In this document: one piece after another, positions 56,105 through 64,000 of the stretch | How the letters are laid out: each line of letters opens with the position of its first letter | Numbering within the stretch: position 1 is the stretch's first letter | DNA from: Otatea glauca | Taxonomy: Eukaryota; Streptophyta; Magnoliopsida; Poales; Poaceae | DNA: 64,000 nucleotides | Reading direction: 5' to 3' | Assembly: GCA_036346275.1 (NCBI GenBank) | Contig: CM070719.1 | Coordinates: 20,253,185-20,317,184 of the forward strand | Made by a program: the position numbers and the translations under genes | Notes under the pieces: generated by a model | What the model saw: the letters and a program-made list of their open reading frames with translations, nothing else | Told to the model about the DNA's origin: nothing | Database searches by the model: none

Positions 56105-59100
56105 TGATGGAATATAGGTAGGTTATACTAGCATGAGTTAAAAATTTTAATGCGTAAATCAAGATGCAAAGTAAGTAAGAGATTGTGGATCATTACTACT
56201 AAATTCGTAGTGCAGCGGAAGAAGAGTTGAAGTAACTCGATTCAATGTAGCGTGCGACCTTGAATAGTAGTCGATTTCGTCCGCCAGCAATGGTCAAACA
56301 TCCTCCAGCGGTGGTCGAATGTCATTAACAGTCGTTCCAATCAGCGTTGCAATAGCAGCAATGTCTTACCGAAATCTATGCATTAGGGGAAGGAACATCG
56401 TGTGTTGGTATGCTAGCACCAACGACCACAACAGGGCCTGAGCGGTGACGGTTAGGGTTTCAATGGGTGTGGTGGTACAACAATTGCCTTACCCTGATCA
56501 TCACGAACTCCCTTTATATAGCCATTCGGTAGAACCATACGTTAGGGGCTTAACCAAGGTGCAAAGCCCACTAAGCCCACTTGATCCATTAGTGACGGAT
56601 TCAAACCGAACCAATGTATTTCAATCCATTAAGTGTGTGACTCTGTAGGTTCATGCATATTCGGCCATGGCCCGGAAACTCCTTCCGGCCTATAAATTGG
56701 TAACGGCCCCTAGCAAGATGTCGGGACCCGAATATACAAATCCGGATCCACTGTGTATTCATCACTAGTCCAGGATCACGCTAGTGCGCACAGGCTCAAC
56801 ATAAATGAATATCACAATCATACTCATTGACATCATAATAAAGACTTCATCAAATTGAATATAACTTGTTAGACAACCTTATAGTCCACCTTACATGAAT
56901 ACGTCTCGCATGGCTAAGATTGAAAAATAAATAAACTGCAGTGGAGATAAATTTATTCGTAGTAACCCTTCAAATTGCCACAGACAACTGACAAGGTCTG
57001 CACCCTAGTTGTCCGCTCCTTCCTGAAACTACTCAAAAGCAGGCGTAGTTTCTTCTCGAACTGATGATGTTTTGTTGCAAGGGGTGAGTATATAAAGCAC
57101 TCAATAAATTGTGCACAGAAACGCAAGTCTAATATACTATATGGATGACTTATTCCAAATGAATGGTTGACAAGGTTATTTTGCATAAACAACATTTATA
57201 AAAGAATAGCATAAGTAGCTTGAAAAGACAGTAAAACAAATAATAACAATATTAAATTTCTCAGTTATTTCCCAAATAAACCAACTCATAACCTTAAATT
57301 ATATTCCAACTTTCATAGGCATACAACCTACATTCACACATTTGTTTTAATAAAAACTAACCCTTGACTGTTATCACCGAGCAATGCTTAATACCGCGAG
57401 CACAGCTATTCGAATAGGTTTGACACTTTGCAGATTATACACTTTTTTCACAAGATACAACCATACACCACAAAGACGAGTGATTATAACAAAGCCTTTC
57501 CAATGCTCTGTCTAAACCTAGCACTACCCGCTAAGGTTCAACACTAGTGGGACTAGTTATGACATCTAGGGACCCCCCTCTTACGCCATGTGAGACTACC
57601 CATGCGAGGACTAGTTACCACAACCCGAAACTCACACCACCACTAGTAGTACCATGCCTAGACATAACAAATTAATCAGCCAGGTCTGTCCCATACCAGA
57701 CTTGTGGTTGTATGAATGACTCAGTTCAAATTCTTGCAAGGTTAAGTCCTTAATTGACTAAGGCAAAACTAACCAAAAATTCATCATAACTATGAACCAT
57801 CAGATACCATTAAAAGCAATGCGACCGCCAAAATGCCACATTAGCTCACCACAAATTCATGCCACTTGCCTTAGTCTAAATCATTTTACTACCCCGGTTG
57901 TTTTACCATGCACCACGTGCCATCAACAACAACATTATGTGACAACACCCGACACACAAATTAATAAACATGTTCCATAATTCATTAAGCAAGATTAACC
58001 ATCTTTACATCAAATGATGACTCGTTGCATGGCTAAGCATACTACATGCGTTCTAGCTACCCACTTTGGCAATTCTAGCTACCAACTAATATGAAACTAT
58101 TCTAGGGTGACAAATGAAATACAACATACAATATGACAGGGTGGATATATGACTATTGGATGAATAACTATACCCAACATAATTGAAATAAGTAGTAATT
58201 GAATTAATATGCAATACTTTGAAACAATATAATGTTTAAAATATGGGTTCAACATGATCAAAGCACAACTTGCCTTCAAAGAGCTCTGAATCCTGCTCTG
58301 GACCTTGTTCTTATGCTGGCTCCTCGATCACGAACTCACCAGGCACCTCGACGTCTACGTGAAACGAGCGAGAAAATAATAAATACCAAAAATAGAGAGA
58401 AAATTTAACTCTAAAAATTAAATAAAATTCACCATTAAATAGAGCTTGATTTTAAAAAATTTTAGATACTAAAATCACCCCAATCGGAGTTCGTATGAGC
58501 AAGAACGAGCTAGTTAAAGTTTGAAATAAAATAAAAATCAGAAAAATAGAAAACATGAATTTTCAGAATTATTTTTCTACTAAAAAATAGCATTTATGAT
58601 GTCATGCTGATGTCAGTACAGAAATCAATTTCGACCGAATATTTTTCTAGGGAAGAATCGAATTATGATATCATCGACACGTGGCACTACCTCGGCTTGA
58701 CACGTGGCGAACCAGAGCGCGACACGTGTGCGGTGCAAAGACTTGGTCCACGGTTTGGCTTGGGTTCACAGTGAAATCAGCGCACTGTGCATATGCACCG
58801 GCTGGCGCGGGGGAGGACACGTGGCGAGGTGCGGGGCTATCCACACGGCTCACTGCGGCAGCAACGCGCGGCGGCATCACGATCGTTCAGACCCGATCAG
58901 GCGGCAGTGACTACGGGGAAAACCGAAGCATCAGGGCAACATGGCTACCCCGACGGGCGACACGTGGCACAGATCTGGCCCTTGGATACAGATTGGACGG
59001 TCGAGGTTACGTGGTGGAGACGAAGCGACGCGGCCGGCCTAGCGAATGACACGCGGCACGATCCGAGACACATGCTGCAGATCCGACGGCTAAGACGCGG

Positions 59101-60944
59101 TGACGCGAGGCTTACTGTGGTGACTACACATGGCACACTCTCACCCACCTGATCTAGATTGGACGGCACGACTTAATGCGCATAGCAACAGGACAACGAA
59201 CATGTGGTGCAACGCGGACCACTAATCCAAGATCCGCCGACCAAGAGCTTTGCGGCATGGCGATGGCGCATGGCGGCGAGACCTTACTAGAATTGAGAAC
59301 GATGACCACGGCGACGGCGCTCTGGTGCTTCTCCAACGATGTTTTCTCCCAGCACTGAAGCATCTGGCATGGCGAACTCAACAGAGACCTTGGTGACGGC
59401 AGAGGCGGCTCAACGGTGATGGAAGCACGCAAAAACAACGATTGAGACCACGGCCAACTCCGGCGAGCTCGAGCGGGCGCAAGATGGCGTCTCGGGCTTG
59501 ATGAGCTAGGGCAAAAAGGGCGGCACGACTCGGGCTTCATGCTGCACAGGGCGACGCATTAAATAGGCGGCTCAGGAGGCATGCAATGGCAAGACACGGA
59601 CTCTAAGGTACTCAGGGATACGGTGGTGATCTAGTTAGGATTCGGCGAGTCGACGCGGCAGCATCAGGTGCGTCCACGCAGATCCGATCGGGCGGTCTAC
59701 GGAGAGTAGCGACGCAGAGAGATCTCGGCCGTTGGATCAAAATCCAACGGTCGCGACGATTAAGTTTAGGGTTTTGGGTGGGACTGAATTGAGATGGGCC
59801 GACGGTGCAAGGAAAAATAGGCCGGGACCACTGGGCTCGGCCTAGACTATTAATTTGCATTTAAACCTTTTTTAGAATAAAATAAATGCCAGAAAATAGA
59901 ATAGGCCAAATAAAATAGCAAAAATATCAGAAAAATTCTAAAAAAATATTTTAGGGCATTTTGAACTCAAATAAAATATTTCTACCAAAAGTTTATTTAA
60001 ACTTTTCACATTTTCCAAATAATTTTATAAATAAGCCATAAATCAATAAATGCAAATTAATTCAAATAAATTACAGGAAATTCATAAAAATATAAAATGC
60101 ATATTAAATTCAAGAAATGCAAAAATTAGGATGTTACACAGGATATAGCAACTCCCAAATATACACAAAGATCATATCAGATGAACCTATATAGTGTTTA
60201 TGTACCGATCCCTTTGTCTCACGATATCAAATCGAACTCAAGACGAGAAACATGACATCCTATGATAGCTCGATTCTTTACTCGTTTTGTCGTAGATTAT
60301 TTAGATGTAATTTACTCCTCGATCACATTCGACATGGTGATGCATTTCCTTAATCCAACTACATTGAGGAGCTCAAAGATATCTTTCCTGTTATATAAGA
60401 GGGCCAAATTTTGTCTTGATCGCTCACATTCCTTTACATGTTTTATAGTAATCCGAAAGCTACCTTTATGATTACCTAGTTACGGAGTAGCATTTGACAA
60501 CCCCTAAGTATGCTGTTACACATGTAGAAAACTATGACGATCTCAGGTCTAAGGATCCCACATGCACTATGTATAAAACCAACTGATGGTACTTAGGAAT
60601 ATAACAATTCCCATAGTGTCTTATGTTGGGTCACTTCAACACCATGTTCTCCAACATATATCCACATTATTGATTTGATGTCTATATATTCATGATCGGT
60701 GAAACATGATCATGAATCAATACATATGCTAACCTATAAATAGCAATTGTCCCACATGATGATATAATGTCAGTGATAATTCAGAATAATATCAAAACAT
60801 GAATAAGAAGTTTCACGAATAAGTCACATACTTATTGATCGATACAAATAATATTTATTCGAGAGACAAAATAATCATATTATTCTATAAATATAGACGC
60901 GATACAATCATTTTCATCGTTACCTCAATAGCATATCACTAACA
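56105..60944 (-). mobile_element. Copia-type solo LTR, split by a second LTR
   Basis: Outer borders TGATGGAATATAGG (56105) and GCATATCACTAACA (60944). The two parts, 56105-56718 and 60139-60944 (about 1.4 kb together), are collinear with the solo LTR at 38484-39861: compare TTAAGTGTGTGACTCTGTAGGTTC with TTAAATGTGTGACCCTACAGG. No clear 5-bp duplication is left; the hAT copy C insertion at the right border disturbs it. No internal region remains. Confidence 0.75.
56719..60138 (-). mobile_element. Gypsy-type solo LTR, 3,420 bp, nested
   Basis: Borders TGTCGGGACCCGAATATAC (56719) and TTAGGATGTTACA (60138); on the minus strand it starts TGTAACATCC and ends CCCGACA, the classical terminal form of long-LTR grass gypsy elements. 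The 5-mers CAAGA (56714-56718) and CAGGA (60139-60143) match at 4 of 5. The outer LTR reads through when it is removed. A GC-rich block at 58670-59560 inside gives open frames on both strands with no domain, normal for such long LTRs. No coding pol segment is present. Confidence 0.75.
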
Positions 60945-60946
60945 GG

Positions 60947-62435
60947 CAGGGATACAAATCTCGTCGAAATTCGGCTATTTTTTTGCCAAAATTTTGGATT
61001 TTGGGCCACCACAAAATCCAAACTACCGACCGAATATTTTTTTTTGAAATTGCTACAATGACTCGAAATTTCGTCAAATTTCCCCAAATTTCATGATTTT
61101 TGGCCGGTTTTCAAACTTTTAGGGCCGAATTTGACTGGATTTGGTCCAATAACCCTTAAGTAAGTCATCTTCTATGAAAATTTGTTGAAAAATAGAATTT
61201 TTGAGACATTTTAAAATTTTAGCAGAAACACTATCAGATTTTTATAAAATTGTACAAGCTTGATAATGATCTAAAACATTTATGGTACTATCTTTAGTAG
61301 TGTAGGATCATATAGAAAAATGTTAAAAATAATTGAAATTCATTTGTTATCTTTAAAAAAATCAAAAACTGAATGAACATAATTGGGACAGTAATCTTGT
61401 CAGAATTTTATAAATTTTCTCGAGTGTGATCATGATCTAAAAATTTATGAAAGATTAATAATTGCCTCAGTACCATTCTATAAAATTTTCAAAAGTTTTC
61501 AAATTTTTTTATTTGGTCAATCAAATCTATGTAAGCATTGAACTTCATTTGTTATATTATATTTCAAAGCTCAAAAAGAGAAAGACATAAATGGTACTGT
61601 GCCTTGTAAGAATTTTATAAATTCACTGGTGTATTATCATGATTCAAAATTTTTATGATATCTTAAAATTTTCCTTATCACCCTTCTGTAAAAGTTTCAA
61701 AAATTTTAAACCTTTTTTGATTGCTAAAGCAAATCTATGTATTGATCATCAGGCTTTTATCAGGACGTAGCATTGTCAGAATTGTTAAAAATTATTTAAG
61801 CATGAACATCATTTTAAAATTTTATATAAAAATTAATATTATATCAGGACCATTCAAAAAAAATTTAAATTTTTTCTAACGTGGTGTGAACTATTTTTCA
61901 TTTTGTTCAAATTTGCTATTAAGCCTTTTAACAGGACAATAGCACTGTACGAATTTTTAAATCTTCATGAAGCTTGATCATCATCTGAAAATTTTAAGAG
62001 AACATTAGTGATACATCATAACAATGCACAAAAAATTTAAAAATCTTTTAACGTGGTTTGTACCATCTTTCATTCGGATCAAACTTCCCGATCAGTGTTT
62101 TATGAGGACAGTAGCAATGTTTAAATTTTTAAAAATTCCTCAAATTTGGTAATCTTCTGAAAGTTTTATGGGAACATCACTGACATTTTAGGGACCACCA
62201 AAAAAATTTCAATTTTTTTTTGTCATTGTTTGACCTACTTTTCAGCCGGTGCAAATATACCAAAATTTGGAGATTTTTCGGTGAAATTTCGTTTTTCTCG
62301 GTAGAAAACGAACCGGATTTGAATTTTTGTTTTTTTAATTTCAAACGAGATTTGTCCGAAATACCCGAATTTCGGCGAAATTTTGGATTCCGGTCCCGGA
62401 CGATATTTTAGCCGAAAACAAAATTTGAATCCTTG
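60947..62435. mobile_element. hAT-like non-autonomous element, copy C (perfect 8-bp duplication)
   Basis: It starts CAGGGATACAAATCTCGTCG and ends AAATTTGAATCCTTG at 62435, flanked by the perfect duplication CTAACAGG (60939-60946 and 62436-62443). The 8-bp length and CAGGG/CAAGG ends place the family in the hAT superfamily. The target spans the last six bases of the copia-type solo LTR, so this copy is younger than that LTR. At 1,489 bp it is non-coding, with the same internal decayed tandem units as copies A and B. Confidence 0.85.
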
Positions 62436-62722
62436 CTAACAGGCATGACATGGCGTGAACAACATGGGGCGAGGTGGCTGTGGCAGCGGTGACTACGAGG
62501 ATCCGGTTCAATCCAACCAACGACAAGGAAAGAGCAATGGCAAAAAGGGATTTCAAATGAGGATAAATGTGAAAAAGAGAGAAATAGTGGAAAATGGGAG
62601 ACTAGGATGAAATGGCATTTTGCAAAGTGAGCAATACACTGCGTGACATATTTCTTAATACATGAAACTTAGTGGCATTTCTCAAATTGCAAGATTTTGA
62701 TGTAGCATATATCCAATTTTGC

Positions 62723-63340
62723 TAATCCAAGGAGTTCAAAGTTCATAAATCCAATAGAACTTACTTAGAAAGATTTATAAAAAAAAACTACAACTATTGC
62801 TCACCAAATGTCAAAATCCTATCTAATGCAGTACCTTGCATGATTACATCATACATCCACCGCTTATAAACAAAAGTACAAAAATAACAGCATAGCTTTC
62901 ATGCAAAAGGCATCCAAAACAAGCACGCTCGCAGGCCTCAGCCATAGTTTCAATCAGAAAAAACCGACACCAACGGTTCAACTAGAAAAAACCGGAACTG
63001 GCGCCCAGTTCGATCTGGTTTGGCACCCGAAGTCTAGTAACAAGTAGACCCAACCCCGTAGACCCTTCAACTGACACCCGGCCCCTTCCTGGACTCCGAC
63101 CTTGACTTGCCCGCACGTGGGTCATTTTCCCGGTGGACGTAGTCTGCCTCCCGATCCTTTTAGGAAACCAGGTCGTCGTCGTCGCGCGAAAAGAAAAAAA
63201 AGGCCGCGTCACATGGGTCGCTATGCCACTGGCATGTGGGCCCGGAGGAAACCTCCGTCGCGAACGCAGTAACGTGGTCGGCGGTGGGCCCCAGCTGGCA
63301 GTGGCGGCGGCACACGCCTAACGCTTTTCCGGGTGTCTGA
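62723..63340. other. No gene recognised; GC content rises towards a gene
   Basis: AT-rich to about 62930, then increasingly GC- and CpG-rich (GGAAACCTCCGTCGCGAACG and similar), as in the promoter side of a grass gene. Open frames on both strands have no recognisable domain. Confidence 0.45.
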
Positions 63341-63350
63341 GGCTTCCGCC

Positions 63351-63358
63351 CCATAAAT
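63351..63358 (+). promoter_or_regulatory. Possible TATA box of the gene at the right edge
   Basis: CCATAAAT within GCCCCATAAATCGCTACG, about 106 bp before a start codon in good context (GCCGCCGCCATGGACG at 63464). A non-canonical TATA, weak on its own. Confidence 0.35.
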
Positions 63359-63463
63359 CGCTACGCGCACACGACCTTTCCCACTTTTAGGCTCGGTGTT
63401 ATCTGGTCCCTTCGCAACGCGAACCCACCTTCCTCCTCCCGTGGTTTCCGTCCGGCCGCCGCC

Positions 63464-63696
63464 ATGGACGCGGCCGGGTTCGTGCTCATCGCCTCTCCCC
63501 GCCGAGCAATTACGTTGCGATTTTGTGTTTGCCCCCTTCTTTTGGCTATTTTTGGCAAATTTTTTTATTGGCTTCTTGATCTTGTCGCAGGTGCCCGCAC
63601 ATGCAAGGGCGCGGGTCTCCCTCGTTGTCGTCCTGCCGCGGCGCCGACGCCGCCGCGTGGGAGTCCGTGCAGAAGCAGAAGCGGCAGCGCTGCCAA
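63464..63696 (+). CDS. Possible first exons of an unrecognised gene (partial)
   Basis: An ATG at 63464 in a strong context starts MDAAGFVLIASPRRAIT. Splicing at GTTGCG (63514) to the acceptor TTGTCGCAG (63590) keeps the frame and continues with MQGRGSPSLSSCRGADAAAW and then ESVQKQKRQRCQ, ending at 63696 before GTAACC, a possible donor. Alternatively the start is the ATG at 63601. The second segment has coding-like composition; the rest of the gene would lie beyond the window or after an intron that fills 63697-64000. The first donor is weak, and I do not recognise the protein family. Confidence 0.35.
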
Positions 63697-64000
63697 GTAA
63701 CCGTCGCGTCCTTGTTGTGCGCGAAAGCTCCGTTTTTTGTGTGCTAAAGTTTCGTTCTTTCGGTTGGTTTCGGTGTCATCGAAGCGATTTCTTGTGCAAT
63801 TCCGTGTGCGATCGTTGTGTTTGGTCGAGTTCGTAGGGTATCGATGCGGAGCATGGTATGTGGGTTTTGGCTTCTCTTGGTTCTTGCCACTTGGAAAGAT
63901 TCGTTCTTTGTGAGAATTTGGTTAGATTAGGGAGTTATGTTCGGTTTTTAGGTTTGGTTTGGCCAGAATTGGTGGTTTTGGGGTGTTGTGATTTTCATTT
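63697..64000 (+). other. Possible intron of the right-edge gene
   Basis: T- and G-rich sequence (TTTGGTTAGATTAG, GTTCGGTTTTTAGG) typical of a first intron in GC-rich grass genes. No coding continuation is seen before the window ends. Confidence 0.35.

Larger units (their letters stand above)
55497..62722. mobile_element. MULE-like element, opened by nested insertions
   Basis: The left end, GCAAATTTGGATATATGCAAC (55497 onward), and the complement of the right end, GCAAAATTGGATATATGCTAC (ending 62722), are inverted repeats. They stay alignable for about 190 bp, including TTGCAATTTGAGAAATGCCACT and the later TTTGCAAAATG(G/C)CA motifs. Flanking 9-mers ATTCAATGG and AATCCAAGG match at 6 of 9 if the right end is shifted by one base, so the duplication is weak. 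Without the nested LTRs and hAT the element would be about 0.9 kb with a GC-rich core (55780-56104), the size and structure of a non-autonomous MULE, possibly a Pack-MULE. The captured source, if any, is not recognised. Confidence 0.6.

Noticed and set aside
58681..59540. GC-rich open frames inside the 3.4 kb solo LTR
   Set aside because: Frames are open on both strands with no domain, and the region lies within clear LTR borders; a captured gene cannot be shown.
56105..60949. 5-bp duplication TGCAG/GGCAG for the outer solo LTR
   Set aside because: The right-hand 5-mer overlaps the hAT target and end, so the apparent match is not independent evidence.

Overview
This 64 kb window is nuclear DNA from a plant, very probably a grass (Poaceae). 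The evidence is one split tonoplast-aquaporin gene of TIP4 type with GC-rich first exons, set in a dense nest of grass-type transposons: CACTA/En-Spm, Mutator-like (MULE), hAT, Stowaway and Tourist-like MITEs, Ty1/copia and Ty3/gypsy. I see no bacterial features, rRNA, tRNA genes or CRISPR.

Layout. 1-9.7 kb: decayed CACTA element(s) with a TNP2 transposase C-terminus, a second ORF (Transposase_24 plus Ulp1-like protease), hairpin arrays and a 3' terminus at 9724. 10.1-13.9 kb: a hAT-like element that has captured exon 1 of a KORRIGAN-type endoglucanase gene and is interrupted by a complete 2.75 kb non-autonomous CACTA (CAT target-site duplication), itself carrying a Stowaway MITE. 13.9-15.2 kb: antisense gypsy pol remnant. 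15-27.8 kb: AT-rich intergenic DNA with five-member hAT-like family relics (further copies at 53 and 61 kb) and a 250-bp solo-LTR-like element. 27.8-36.9 kb: the TIP4 aquaporin gene (exons 28411-28540, 28666-28919, 36510-36881; 251 aa). Its second intron is 7.6 kb because of a 5,987-bp MULE with a perfect 10-bp target-site duplication; the MULE carries a broken antisense plant-mobile-domain (PMD) gene. 37.3-46.2 kb: Ty3/gypsy element in an int-LTR-int-LTR arrangement, with a copia-type solo LTR in the middle LTR. 49-51.5 kb: hAT element abutting a copia LTR and a degenerate copia gag. 55.5-62.7 kb: a MULE-like element opened by a copia-type solo LTR, which is opened by a 3.4 kb gypsy-type solo LTR, with a hAT copy inserted at the LTR edge. 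63.3 kb to the end: a GC-rich island with a plausible TATA box and start codon, probably the 5' end of a gene continuing outside the window.

Only the TIP4 gene looks intact. Everything else protein-like is transposon-derived and broken, apart from the tentative gene start at the right edge. The order of insertion can be read in several places from target-site duplications, which were located by eye.
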